A stretch of 64,000 nucleotides of DNA from Devosia lucknowensis (GTDB lineage: Bacteria; Pseudomonadota; Alphaproteobacteria; Rhizobiales; Devosiaceae). Where the stretch lies: the NCBI RefSeq assembly GCF_900177655.1, contig NZ_FXWK01000002.1:620001-684000 (forward strand). Reading direction: 5' to 3'. Within the stretch, counting starts at the first letter, position 1; the number at the start of each line of letters is the position of its first letter. Below, piece by piece: positions 8,070 through 16,723 of the stretch. A model generated the notes under the pieces. It searched no databases, was not told the DNA's origin, and worked only from the letters and a program-made list of their open reading frames with translations. Position numbers and translations under genes: made by a program.

Positions 8070-9581
8070 ATGTCTGCCCATCGCAACCGCTGGCTGGTTC
8101 TGATCGCGGTGATGCTCGCATTCACCCCGATCGTCATCGACATGACCATCCTGCACATTGCGGTGCCGTCGCTGACTATGGCGCTGAATGCCAGCGGTAC
8201 GGAAATCCTCTGGATCATCGATATCTATCCGCTGATCATGGCGGGATTGCTGGTGCCGATGGGTACCCTGGCCGACCGGATCGGCAACCGGCGCATGTTG
8301 CTGACGGGCCTCGCGGTTTTTCTTGTTGCATCGGTCATTGCCGCATCTGCGCCGTCTGCGACTACCCTCATTGGCGCCCGCATCCTGCTTGCCGTCGGCG
8401 CTTCCATGGTCATACCCAATGTCCTGGCTCTCATTCGCCTCAGCTTCGAAAACCCCAGGGAGCGCGGCATTGCGCTCGGGTTCTGGGGCACGGTGGGTGC
8501 TGCGGGCTCGGCATTCGGCCCGCTTGTCGGTGGCTTTCTGCTCGAACATTTCTGGTGGGGCTCGGTATTCCTGATCAATGTTCCGGTGATGCTTCTCGTC
8601 TGGCCATTCGCCTTCGCCGTCCTGCCCCGGACCAAGCCTGCGGAAACGGGGCCTTGGAGCATAGGCCAGGCGCTGCTGCTGATCGCCGGCCTCATCGCCA
8701 CGGTGTATGCGGCCAAGTCAGGGTTCAAGCCAGGGGCGTCCCTGCCCTTGACGATGGCAGCATTAGTGGCTGGATTGGCGCTCATCGTCATCTTCGTGCG
8801 CAAACAATTGCACGCGCACCAGCCCATGCTCGACATCGCGCTGTTCTCGCGGCCGGCCATCACCGTTGGGGTGATCATGGCACTGGCAGTAACTGGTGCG
8901 TTGGCCGGAGCCGAGCTCACAATCGCCCAGGAATTGCAGTTCGTCGTGGGCAGGACGCCGCTCGAGGCGGGGCTGTTCATGATGCCGCTGGTGATCGCCT
9001 CGGCGATCGGCGGACCGCTTGCCGGTTACGCGGTGAGCCTTGTGGGCCTGCGCATCGTGGCATCGAGCGCGCTTCTCGTGGCGGCGGCCAGTCTTGCCGG
9101 ACTCGGCCTCAGCAATTTCCACGAACCCGGAGTGGGTGTGGTTGCCATGATGGCCGCGTTGGGATTGGCGCTCAGCATCGGGCTCACGGCGTCCTCGATC
9201 GCCATTATGTCGAGCGCCCCTGCGGATAAGGCCGGCGCCGCCGGGTCGCTCGAAGGGACTGGCTATGAGCTTGGGGCCGGGCTCGGCATCACCTTTTTCG
9301 GGGTGCTGCTCTCAGCCAGTTACGGGGGCGCTTTGCGTGTTCCCGCCGATCTCGCTGCAGAGGTGCCCGATGCGGCATCCCATTCCATAGGTGAAACCAT
9401 GCTGGCTGCACGCGACCTCGGCGCGGCAGGAGACAGCCTGGCGGATGCGGCACGCCATGCCTTCACCGCAGCGCATTCCACCGTGCTGCTCAGTGCTGCG
9501 GCGCTGATAGCAGTAATGGCCGTCGCCGTGCTGGTGGCGCTGCGGCACTACCGCGATGCGGAAGCAGTGGCGGCGCACTAG
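8070..9581 (+). CDS. MFS efflux transporter, 14-helix DHA2 type
   Basis: A 503-residue inner-membrane proton antiporter of the QacA/SmvA kind. The motif-A equivalent appears as GTLADRIGNRRML, motif C-like glycines lie around ALGFWGTVGAAGSAFGP, and the number of hydrophobic segments fits 14 helices. It probably exports hydrophobic or cationic toxic compounds; the substrate is not deducible. The start MSAHRNRW is preceded by AAAGAGG; the open frame extends upstream only as antisense of tetR. Regulation is by the divergent TetR protein. Confidence 0.88.
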   Translation: MSAHRNRWLVLIAVMLAFTPIVIDMTILHIAVPSLTMALNASGTEILWIIDIYPLIMAGLLVPMGTLADRIGNRRMLLTGLAVFLVASVIAASAPSATTLIGARILLAVGASMVIPNVLALIRLSFENPRERGIALGFWGTVGAAGSAFGPLVGGFLLEHFWWGSVFLINVPVMLLVWPFAFAVLPRTKPAETGPWSIGQALLLIAGLIATVYAAKSGFKPGASLPLTMAALVAGLALIVIFVRKQLHAHQPMLDIALFSRPAITVGVIMALAVTGALAGAELTIAQELQFVVGRTPLEAGLFMMPLVIASAIGGPLAGYAVSLVGLRIVASSALLVAAASLAGLGLSNFHEPGVGVVAMMAALGLALSIGLTASSIAIMSSAPADKAGAAGSLEGTGYELGAGLGITFFGVLLSASYGGALRVPADLAAEVPDAASHSIGETMLAARDLGAAGDSLADAARHAFTAAHSTVLLSAAALIAVMAVAVLVALRHYRDAEAVAAH

Positions 9582-9691
9582 CTATCAATGTCGTAAGCCG
9601 CCTCTCGATAGCACGCACCACCCGGCCAAGCTGGGTGGTCACGGTTGCGAAGGGGATAGTGCTCGGTGGATTGACCGGCCGGATTCAACCC

Positions 9692-9719
9692 TTGCCTCTG
9701 CCGACAATTCCCCCTATAG
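9692..9719 (+). promoter_or_regulatory. Candidate promoter for rpmI-rplT
   Basis: TTGCCT, a 16-base spacer and CTATAG form a reasonable housekeeping promoter about 100 bases before rpmI. infC, which often precedes rpmI, is not adjacent here, so the operon needs its own promoter. The match is by eye. Confidence 0.45.
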
Positions 9720-9818
9720 AGCCGCATCTCCGGATCGCCCGGCCAAAAGGCATGCCGTGGCGGTCTTTGAAAGCGAAGGCTCGCAAGAGCTGGATCAAGA
9801 CCAATAAGGACCCGCAAA

Positions 9819-10019
9819 ATGCCCAAGATGAAGACCAAGTCCGGCGCCAAGAAGCGTTTCAGCTTCACTGCCACCGGCAAGGTGAAGGCCGGCGTTGCCG
9901 GCAAGCGCCACCGCCTGATCAGCCACAACGCCAAGTACATCCGCACCAACCGCGGCACCAAGATCCTGTCGAAGGGCGACGAGGGTCTGGTGAAGTGGTA
10001 CATGCCGTACAACCGCTAA
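9819..10019 (+). CDS. rpmI: 50S ribosomal protein L35
   Basis: A 66-residue basic protein of the large ribosomal subunit, with the family start [14 protein letters not shown] and the central [11 protein letters not shown] region. The ribosome binding site AAGGA lies eight bases before the ATG. It is followed after 19 bases by rplT, the universal pairing. The upstream 237 bases hold no gene; they contain the candidate promoter and the leader. Confidence 0.97.
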   Translation: MPKMKTKSGAKKRFSFTATGKVKAGVAGKRHRLISHNAKYIRTNRGTKILSKGDEGLVKWYMPYNR

Positions 10020-10038
10020 GCTGGAAGGACACTAACAC

Positions 10039-10440
10039 ATGGCACGCGTAAAACGTGGCGTAACCGCCCACGCTCGTCACAAGAAGGTCTTGAAGGCCGC
10101 CGAGGGCTATTATGGCCGTCGCAAGTCCACGATCCGTATCGCCAAGCAGGCCGTCGAAAAGGCCGGCCAGTACGCGTATCGCGATCGTCGCGTCAAGAAG
10201 CGCAATTTCCGCGCTCTCTGGATCCAGCGCATCAATGCTGCTGTCCGTGACCACGGCCTGACCTACAACCGATTTATCGACGGCCTCAGCAAGGCTGAGG
10301 TTGCCGTCGACCGCAAGGTGCTGTCCGATCTCGCGATCACCCAGCCCGAAGCGTTTGCGGCACTGGTCGTCAAGGCCAAGGCAGCACTGGCGTATCTCGC
10401 CGACGTGGACTCCGTTACCCACGCTCGCGTTACCGCCTAA
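10039..10440 (+). CDS. rplT: 50S ribosomal protein L20
   Basis: A 133-residue large-subunit assembly protein with the family start [16 protein letters not shown] and an RNA-binding basic N-terminal helix followed by the globular domain ([12 protein letters not shown]). Length is slightly over the usual 118-120 because of a C-terminal extension ending in SVTHARVTA. The GGAAGGA ribosome binding site is strong. In other bacteria L20 autoregulates its operon through the leader RNA; no such structure was recognised here. Confidence 0.97.
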   Translation: MARVKRGVTAHARHKKVLKAAEGYYGRRKSTIRIAKQAVEKAGQYAYRDRRVKKRNFRALWIQRINAAVRDHGLTYNRFIDGLSKAEVAVDRKVLSDLAITQPEAFAALVVKAKAALAYLADVDSVTHARVTA

Positions 10441-10471
10441 GCTCACCCCTCCTCGCTGAGGTCAAAAATCG

Positions 10472-10515
10472 CGCCTTGCGCCGCCCGAAAGGGCTGGCGC
10501 GGGGCGTTTTGTTTT
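10472..10515 (+). terminator. Strong terminator or attenuator between rplT and pheS
   Basis: CGCCTT-GCGCC-GCCC pairs with GGGC-(T)-GGCGC-GGGGCG around a GAAA tetraloop and is followed by TTTTGTTTT, a textbook intrinsic terminator. Only 41 bases separate the T-tract from the pheS start codon, so pheS must use read-through, an attenuation switch, or a promoter overlapping the hairpin. Confidence 0.88.
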
Positions 10516-10556
10516 GGTCTAACACCGCCCGCAGCCGTCCGAATTCGAGAGCTTTC

Positions 10557-11687
10557 ATGTCCCTAGACACCCAGATCGAAACATTGCGCACCGAGCTTTC
10601 CGCTGCAATTGCCGCGGCTGACACCGAAGCCGCGCTCGATGCTGTCCGCGTTGCGGCGCTGGGCAAGAAGGGCAGCGTTTCCGCCCTGCTCGCGACCCTT
10701 GGCGCGATGGCTCCGGAAGATCGCAAATCGGCCGGCCCGGCCATCAACGGTCTCAAGAGCGACATTGCCGCCCTGATCGAAACGCGTGGCCAGGCGCTCA
10801 AGGGTGCGGCGCTCGAAGCCCGGCTCAAGGACGAGACCGTTGACGTGACCCTCCCGCTGCGCCCGGCGCCGACGGCACGGGGTCGCATTCACCCGATTTC
10901 GCAGACGATCGACGAAATCACCGCGATCTTCTCGGATATGGGTTTTTCCATCGCCGAAGGGCCCGATATCGAGACCGACTATTTCAACTTCACTGCGCTG
11001 AACTTTCCCGAAGGCCATCCCGCGCGTGAAATGCACGATACCTTCTTCATGAAGCCAGGCCCGGACGGTGTGAAGAAGGTGCTGCGCACCCACACTTCGC
11101 CCGTGCAAGTGCGGGTCATGCAGAAGACCAACGAGAAGCCGGCTGCCGGCTACATGACCCCTGCAATGGATCCGCCGATCCGCGTGGTCATGCCCGGCCG
11201 CACCTATCGCAATGACTCGGACCAGACGCACACGCCGATGTTCCATCAGGTGGAGGGCCTTGTCATCGACAAGTCGAGCCACATCGGACAGTTGCGCTGG
11301 GTGCTGGAAGAATTCCTCAAGGCCTTCTTCGAAGTGCCAAGTGTCACCCTGCGCTTCCGTCCGAGCTTTTTCCCCTTCACCGAGCCGTCAATGGAAGTGG
11401 ACGTCCAGTGCGACCGCTCCGGCTCCGAGGTGAAGATCGGCGAGGGCAATGACTGGCTCGAGATTCTGGGCTGCGGCATGGTGCATCCCAACGTCATCCG
11501 TAATGCGGGCCTTGACCCCGATGTCTACCAGGGTTTTGCCTGGGGCATCGGCATCGACCGCATTGCCATGCTGAAATATGGCATGCCTGATCTGCGCGCC
11601 TTCTTCGACGCCGACCAGCGCTGGATCGAGCATTACGGCTTCAGGCCTTTGGACCTGCCGACGCTGTTCGGGGGGCTTTCGAGCTAA
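10557..11687 (+). CDS. pheS: Phenylalanyl-tRNA synthetase alpha subunit
   Basis: A 376-residue catalytic subunit of the class II synthetase that charges tRNA-Phe as an alpha2-beta2 complex. An N-terminal coiled-coil arm (about 1-90) precedes the catalytic core, with [16 protein letters not shown] and [13 protein letters not shown] as recognisable class II motifs. The chosen ATG (MSLDTQIE) matches the family; the open frame extends upstream into the terminator. Unusually, pheT does not follow directly: a fusion gene starts six bases after the stop codon. Confidence 0.96.
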   Translation: MSLDTQIETLRTELSAAIAAADTEAALDAVRVAALGKKGSVSALLATLGAMAPEDRKSAGPAINGLKSDIAALIETRGQALKGAALEARLKDETVDVTLPLRPAPTARGRIHPISQTIDEITAIFSDMGFSIAEGPDIETDYFNFTALNFPEGHPAREMHDTFFMKPGPDGVKKVLRTHTSPVQVRVMQKTNEKPAAGYMTPAMDPPIRVVMPGRTYRNDSDQTHTPMFHQVEGLVIDKSSHIGQLRWVLEEFLKAFFEVPSVTLRFRPSFFPFTEPSMEVDVQCDRSGSEVKIGEGNDWLEILGCGMVHPNVIRNAGLDPDVYQGFAWGIGIDRIAMLKYGMPDLRAFFDADQRWIEHYGFRPLDLPTLFGGLSS

Positions 11688-11693
11688 CCCGCT

Positions 11694-12734
11694 ATGTCCG
11701 ACGCCACGAGCAGCGACAAGCAGATTCGCTTCAGCTTCGGAGATTCTCCGGAGCTGGCCGATCGTCTGCTCGCGCTGGTGCTGGCGGGGAAGAAGACCGC
11801 GACCTGCGGGGCGTTGCGCGATCATAGCAATGGCGGGGACCCGATGCCCGAGGTGGGGCGCCGGGACATCGTGCTCAACGGCGCAGGCGAACAGGCCTGC
11901 GTAATCGAGACGCTGTCTGTCGAGACGCGGCGCTTTGACGACATCGGAGCCAATTTCACCGATCGCGAGGGCGAAGGCCCCTATGCCGAATGGCGCGCGG
12001 GGCACGAGGCTTACTTCGCCCGCAACGGCGGCTTCGCACCGGACATGGAGATCGTCTGCGAAACGTTCCGGCTCGTGTCGGTGCTGCCTGCGGGCCGTGA
12101 GGTCTATGATCGCGTCGCCACCCCGATCTTCATTGTCACCGACATCGAGTCGGACGGACCGACGCCGCTCCATAATTCCATGCTGAGCTTTGCCTCCGTC
12201 GCCATAGAAGCCGACGGGACGCGACATGGCGAATTCGAAGCCGTGCTGACGCAGCGCCCGGACCGCACGACCAATGAGACCACAATGGCGTGGTGGGCGA
12301 CCCAGCCCGATGCCTGGAAGGCCGCGAACGAGGGCGCCGAGGATCCGGCGGTGGTCATGCCGCGTTTTGCAGACTGGGTTGAAAGCCTGCCCGGCCCAAA
12401 AGTCTTTGTGGCCGCGCCGATGATCTTCGATGGTCTCTGGATGGACCATTATCTCGACGCCTATGCCGGCACGCGCGCCCTTTCCGGGCCGTTCAAGGGT
12501 CGCCAGATCTTCCGGGGTGGCGGCATTTGCCTCTACACCATGGCCGGAACATTGCGCGGCGCATCCTATCTGGACTGGGGCATGAGCAAGCTGCCGGCCG
12601 AGTTCTATGGCCATATCGCCCACACCCATCGCGCCATCGACGACGCTCGCGGCTTCGCAAATGTGCTCGTCGAACTGTTCAAAATATCATCTGCGCTGCC
12701 GCCGATTACAGGCAGCAAGAGCGACTTCCGCTAA
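11694..12734 (+). CDS. ASCH domain - DEDDh exonuclease fusion protein
   Basis: This 346-residue protein joins two nucleic-acid domains. Residues about 8-135 resemble an ASCH domain, a PUA-like RNA-binding fold, with the signature AGKKTAT (31-37). Residues about 143-335 form a DEDDh 3'-5' exonuclease: ExoI D150/E152 in TDIESDGP, ExoII D246 in IFDGLW, ExoIII H312/D317 in THRAIDDA. All five catalytic positions are present, so activity is expected. It lies six bases after pheS and eleven before pheT on the same strand, so it is cotranscribed with the synthetase. The substrate is unknown; RNA, perhaps tRNA, is the natural guess from ASCH and context. Confidence 0.78.
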   Translation: MSDATSSDKQIRFSFGDSPELADRLLALVLAGKKTATCGALRDHSNGGDPMPEVGRRDIVLNGAGEQACVIETLSVETRRFDDIGANFTDREGEGPYAEWRAGHEAYFARNGGFAPDMEIVCETFRLVSVLPAGREVYDRVATPIFIVTDIESDGPTPLHNSMLSFASVAIEADGTRHGEFEAVLTQRPDRTTNETTMAWWATQPDAWKAANEGAEDPAVVMPRFADWVESLPGPKVFVAAPMIFDGLWMDHYLDAYAGTRALSGPFKGRQIFRGGGICLYTMAGTLRGASYLDWGMSKLPAEFYGHIAHTHRAIDDARGFANVLVELFKISSALPPITGSKSDFR

Positions 12735-12745
12735 GGACCAAAGAC

Positions 12746-15169
12746 ATGAAATTCACCCTCGACTGGCTCAAGGAGCACCTCGACACATCCGCTTCGGTCG
12801 ATGAGATCGGCAAGGCGCTGACCATGATCGGTCTCGAAGTCGAAGGCATCGAGTCGCAGGGTAAGGCGCTGGAAAAGTTCGTGGTTGCCCATGTGGTCTC
12901 GGCGACGCCGCATCCCAATTCAGACCATCTCAATGTCTGCAAGGTCGACGCCGGTACCGGCGAGATGATCGATGTGGTCTGTGGCGCTCCCAACTGCCGG
13001 ACCGGGTTGAAATCGGTGTTCGCGTTCCCCGGCACCTATATTCCGGGCAAGGATTTCGAGCTCAAGGCCGGGGTCGTCATTCGCGGCACGCCCTCAAATG
13101 GCATGCTCTGCTCGGCGGCCGAACTGGAACTTTCCGAAGACCATGACGGCATCATCGAACTGCCTGCGGATGCGCCGGTGGGCGAAAAATATGTCGATTA
13201 TGCCGGGATAAACGGCGTCGTTTTCGATATCTCAATCACCCCGAATCGCGGCGATGCGACCGGCGTCTATGGCGTCGCGCGTGACCTTGCAGCGTTTGGT
13301 CTCGGCACCCTGAAGACGACAGATTTTTCATCGGTACCGTCAGTCGGCCCGAGCCCGATCGCGCCGCTGCCGCAGCAGTTCGCGGCCGGTGAGCCCAAGG
13401 CAGTGCGCAAGTTTGCCGGACGCTATCTCCGCGGCATCAAGAACGGTCCGTCCCCCGATTGGCTGCAGACGCGTCTGCGCGCCGTGGGCCTGCGTCCGAT
13501 CAATACCGTCGTCGACATCACCAATCTCGTCTCGCTCGGCTGGGGCCGGCCGCTGCATGCCTATGACGCCGACAAGGTCGAAGGCACGATCCATCTCCGC
13601 AATGCGCGCGGCGAAAGCTTCGACGCGCTCGACAACAAGATCTATACGCTCGACGAAACCATGACCGTCATAGCGGACGACAGAGGTCCGCTCTGCCTCG
13701 GTGGCATTATGGGCGGCATCCGCACGGGCGTGACCGACGAGACGACCAATGTGTTCATGGAATGCGCGAGCTGGGATCCCGATCTCATCGCCCAGACCGG
13801 TCGCAAGACCGGCATCGTCTCGGATGCCCGCTATCGGCTGGAGCGCAATGTCGACCCTGCGCTGACCGAACCAGGCATGGAGCTGGCCACACGCCTCGTG
13901 TTGGAATTGTGTGGCGGCGAGGCGATGGAGCCGGCCATTTCGGGCGAGGACGTGTTCCCTAATACCGTCGTCGAATTCCCGCTCTCGGAGGTCAAGCGCC
14001 TGACCGGCCTGACTGTCGAAGCTGCCGAAATCGCAACCATCCTCTCCCGCCTCGGCTTCGTGGTCGACGGCAGCGGCGAGGTCCGTAGCGTCAAGGTGCC
14101 GAGCTGGCGCCCCGACGTGACGCAGAAGGCCGACCTCGTTGAGGAAGTGATGCGCATGGTCGGCGTCGACAACGTTCCAGTCGAGCCGCTGGTACGGCTC
14201 AACCATGTTGCCCCGCAGATGCTGACGACGATCCAGAACCGCCGGCGCATCGTTCGTCGGGCGCTGGCGGCGCGCGGCCTTGACGAGGCGGTGACCTGGA
14301 GCTTCATCTCCAATGCCGACGCCACCCGCTTCGGCGGCGGCACGGAAGACCGCCAGCTGGCCAATGCCATCGCCTCCGACATGACCGACATGCGTCCCTC
14401 GCTCCTGCCGGGTCTGCTGGCCGGTTCGCGCCGCAACGCCAATCGCGGCTTTGACGATGTGGCCCTGTTCGAAGTGGGGCAGATCTTCCTCTCCGACAAG
14501 CCAGAGGGCCAGCACACCTATGCGTCGGGCGTCCGCACCGGCACGGCAGGAATAGAGGGCGCCGGCCGCCATTGGTCGAGCAAGGCAGATGCGGTCTCGG
14601 TATGGGATGCAAAGGCAGATATCGCAGCGGCGCTGGACGCGCTGGGGGTCGATATCGACAAGGTACAGGTCCTGCCAGAGGCCGCTGCCTGGAGCCATCC
14701 CGGGCGTGGTGGGCGCATCGCACTGGGCCCCAAGGTGACGCTGGGCTGGTTTGGCGAGTTGCATCCGGCACTGGCCGCCGAGCTCGACATTGAGGGACCT
14801 GTCGCGGCCTTCGAAATCGACCTCGACGCGCTGCCCGAGCCCCGCAAGAAGGCCACCAAGACAAAGCCGGCCATTTCCCTCTCACCCCTGCAGCCAGTTT
14901 CGCGCGACTTCGCCTTCATCATGGATCGCGCGGTCTCTGCCGCCTCCATCCTCAAGGCCGCCCGCGGCGCCGACAAGACGCTGATTGCCGACGTCGGTAT
15001 TTTCGACGTGTTCGAGGGTGCTCATGTTGGAGAGGGCAAGAAGAGTGTCGCCATCGAGGTGACGTTGCAGCCCAAGGACAAGACGCTGACCGACGAGGAG
15101 ATCGAAAAGATCTCGGCAGCCGTGGTCGCGGCAGTCACCAAGACCACGGGCGGCGAGCTGCGGAAATAA
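12746..15169 (+). CDS. pheT: Phenylalanyl-tRNA synthetase beta subunit
   Basis: An 807-residue subunit of cytoplasmic PheRS. In order: the N-terminal tRNA-binding (EMAP-like) domain at about 39-150 with the usual HPNSDHLNVC, the B3/B4 editing domain with NRGDATGVYGVARD before it, the B5 domain, a class II-like core, and the C-terminal ferredoxin-fold anticodon-binding domain starting near SRDFAFI (about 713-806). The start MKFTLDWL follows an AAGGA ribosome binding site. Length is normal. The ASCH-exonuclease gene separates it from pheS. Confidence 0.96.
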   Translation: MKFTLDWLKEHLDTSASVDEIGKALTMIGLEVEGIESQGKALEKFVVAHVVSATPHPNSDHLNVCKVDAGTGEMIDVVCGAPNCRTGLKSVFAFPGTYIPGKDFELKAGVVIRGTPSNGMLCSAAELELSEDHDGIIELPADAPVGEKYVDYAGINGVVFDISITPNRGDATGVYGVARDLAAFGLGTLKTTDFSSVPSVGPSPIAPLPQQFAAGEPKAVRKFAGRYLRGIKNGPSPDWLQTRLRAVGLRPINTVVDITNLVSLGWGRPLHAYDADKVEGTIHLRNARGESFDALDNKIYTLDETMTVIADDRGPLCLGGIMGGIRTGVTDETTNVFMECASWDPDLIAQTGRKTGIVSDARYRLERNVDPALTEPGMELATRLVLELCGGEAMEPAISGEDVFPNTVVEFPLSEVKRLTGLTVEAAEIATILSRLGFVVDGSGEVRSVKVPSWRPDVTQKADLVEEVMRMVGVDNVPVEPLVRLNHVAPQMLTTIQNRRRIVRRALAARGLDEAVTWSFISNADATRFGGGTEDRQLANAIASDMTDMRPSLLPGLLAGSRRNANRGFDDVALFEVGQIFLSDKPEGQHTYASGVRTGTAGIEGAGRHWSSKADAVSVWDAKADIAAALDALGVDIDKVQVLPEAAAWSHPGRGGRIALGPKVTLGWFGELHPALAAELDIEGPVAAFEIDLDALPEPRKKATKTKPAISLSPLQPVSRDFAFIMDRAVSAASILKAARGADKTLIADVGIFDVFEGAHVGEGKKSVAIEVTLQPKDKTLTDEEIEKISAAVVAAVTKTTGGELRK

Positions 15170-15189
15170 GGCACGCCTTCTGTCCTTCG

Positions 15190-15262
15190 TCATTGCCGGG
15201 CTTGTCCCGGCAATCCATCTCGCCCCAGGCATGGACCACCGGGACAAGCCCGGTGGTGACGC
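15190..15262. repeat. Pair of inverted REP-like palindromes
   Basis: ATTGCCGGG-CTTGT-CCCGGCAAT and, 30 bases on, CACCGGG-ACAAG-CCCGGTG lie between pheT and folC. The cores are reverse complements of each other, so the unit is a head-to-head pair like a BIME. The CCGGGCTTGTCCCGG core is of a type common in intergenic DNA of this order. It may also attenuate read-through from pheT. Confidence 0.7.
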
Positions 15263-15302
15263 TGTACTGTTAGCGGTATGAGCCGCCCTTCGGAGACCAA
15301 AA

Positions 15303-16592
15303 GTGTCCCGCACCGACGCCATTCTTGCCCGGCTTTCGCAGCTGCACCCCAAGCTGATCGACCTCAGCCTCGATCGAATGCTTCCGCTGCTCGACAAATT
15401 TGGCAATCCGCAGGATCGGCTGCCGCCGACCATCCATGTCGCGGGCACCAATGCGAAGGGTTCCACCATTGCTTACCTGCGCGCCTTCCTGGAGGCGGCC
15501 GGCAAGAGGGTTCACGTCTACAATTCGCCCCATCTTGTGCGCTTCAACGAGCGCATTCGTCTGGCAGGCACGCTGGTCGACACGCCCCGGCTCGACGCGG
15601 CGCTGGAAGAAACAGAGGCGGTCAATGACGGCGCCGGCATCACCTTCTTCGAGGTGACGACGGTCACGGCATTCAAGCTCTTTGCGGACACGCCAGCGGA
15701 TTACCTTCTGCTCGAAACCGGCATGGGCGGCACCTACGACACGACAAACGTCGTCAAGCAGCCGCTGGGCACGATCATCACACCGGTTGACTACGATCAT
15801 CAGGGTTTTCTGGGCAACACGCTGGCCGAAATCGCGTCCAACAAGGCCGGGATCCTGAAGCGCGGTTCAAAGGCCGTCATGGGGCTGCAACGCGATGAGG
15901 CGCGCGCCGTGCTCGACCGCGCCGCGCGACGGCTGGGTATCGCGCCGCTCTGGCAGGGCGAGGACTTCCATGGCTCGGACGAGGACGGACGCCTGGTGTT
16001 CCAGGACAGCGACGGCCTTCTCGACCTGCCGCCGCCCGCCCTTCCAGGCCCGCATCAGTTTGACAATGCCGCGCTCGCCATCGCTGCATCGCGGCATTTC
16101 GGCCTGCCGGTGGATGAGCCGAGCTTCGCCGACGGCCTTCGTCGCGTCAGTTGGCCGGCCCGCATGCAACCGATCCGCGAGGGGACGCTGCGCGCCCTGC
16201 TGCCCGAAAGCCATGAACTCTGGCTCGATGGCGGCCACAACCCCCATGGCGCGGCGGCCCTGGCACGCACCATCGCGTCGATGCAGCCGAAGCCACTGGT
16301 TCTGATCATGGGCATGATGAACACGCGTGCCCCGGAAGATTTCCTGGCGCCGTTCCGCGACCTCCATCCGACGCAGATCCTTGCCCTCACCATTCCGGGT
16401 GAACAGAACGCCCACAATGCCGAAGAGATTGCGGTGCGCGCCCGTGCCATGGGATTGCCGGCCAAGGCCACAACATCGATCGAGACGGCGCTGGAAACGG
16501 CGTCCGGCATAGCCAATGCCCGCGTCCTGATCTGTGGTTCGCTTTATCTGGCGGGCGATGTTCTGGCGAGGAACGGGACCGTGCCGGACTAG
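15303..16592 (+). CDS. folC: Folylpolyglutamate synthase / dihydrofolate synthase
   Basis: A 429-residue Mur-ligase-like enzyme that adds glutamate to dihydropteroate and then to tetrahydrofolate in the cytoplasm. The P-loop is GTNAKGST (48-55), followed by YNSPHLVRFNERIR and the ETGMGGTYDTTN motif; the C-terminal domain carries LDGGHNPHGA, the ligase substrate site. Translation starts at GTG, with GGAGA six to seven bases upstream. In related genomes folC sits beside accD and trxA on one strand; here it is convergent to the GH3-thioredoxin-addAB run. Confidence 0.93.
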   Translation: MSRTDAILARLSQLHPKLIDLSLDRMLPLLDKFGNPQDRLPPTIHVAGTNAKGSTIAYLRAFLEAAGKRVHVYNSPHLVRFNERIRLAGTLVDTPRLDAALEETEAVNDGAGITFFEVTTVTAFKLFADTPADYLLLETGMGGTYDTTNVVKQPLGTIITPVDYDHQGFLGNTLAEIASNKAGILKRGSKAVMGLQRDEARAVLDRAARRLGIAPLWQGEDFHGSDEDGRLVFQDSDGLLDLPPPALPGPHQFDNAALAIAASRHFGLPVDEPSFADGLRRVSWPARMQPIREGTLRALLPESHELWLDGGHNPHGAAALARTIASMQPKPLVLIMGMMNTRAPEDFLAPFRDLHPTQILALTIPGEQNAHNAEEIAVRARAMGLPAKATTSIETALETASGIANARVLICGSLYLAGDVLARNGTVPD

Positions 16593-16619
16593 GCCCTGTT
16601 CCGCACACCACCACGGCGC

Positions 16620-16700
16620 CGTGCTCGGGCTCAACCCGAGGACCACTCGCAACATCTCCGGCTCGGCGACAGGCCCTCGGATCAAGTCCGAGCGCGGCTC
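16620..16700. repeat. REP-like palindromic repeat, copy 1
   Basis: CTCGGG-CTCAA-CCCGAG is followed by GACCACTCGC and then CTCGG-ATCAAGT-CCGAG. The same order of motifs occurs at 38277-38347, so this is a dispersed two-palindrome element. It lies between the convergent folC and GH3 genes and may help end both transcripts. Confidence 0.65.
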
Positions 16701-16723
16701 CGCGGAGTTGAGAGTGAGCCTGT

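Noticed and set aside
7715-9229. 504-codon open frame on the plus strand
   Set aside because: It is the MFS gene read in another frame; rich in His, Arg, Cys and Pro with no hydrophobic pattern.
11388-12629. 413-codon open frame on the minus strand
   Set aside because: Antisense to pheS and the ASCH-exonuclease gene.
13340-14764. 474-codon open frame on the minus strand
   Set aside because: Antisense to pheT without start signal or known domain.
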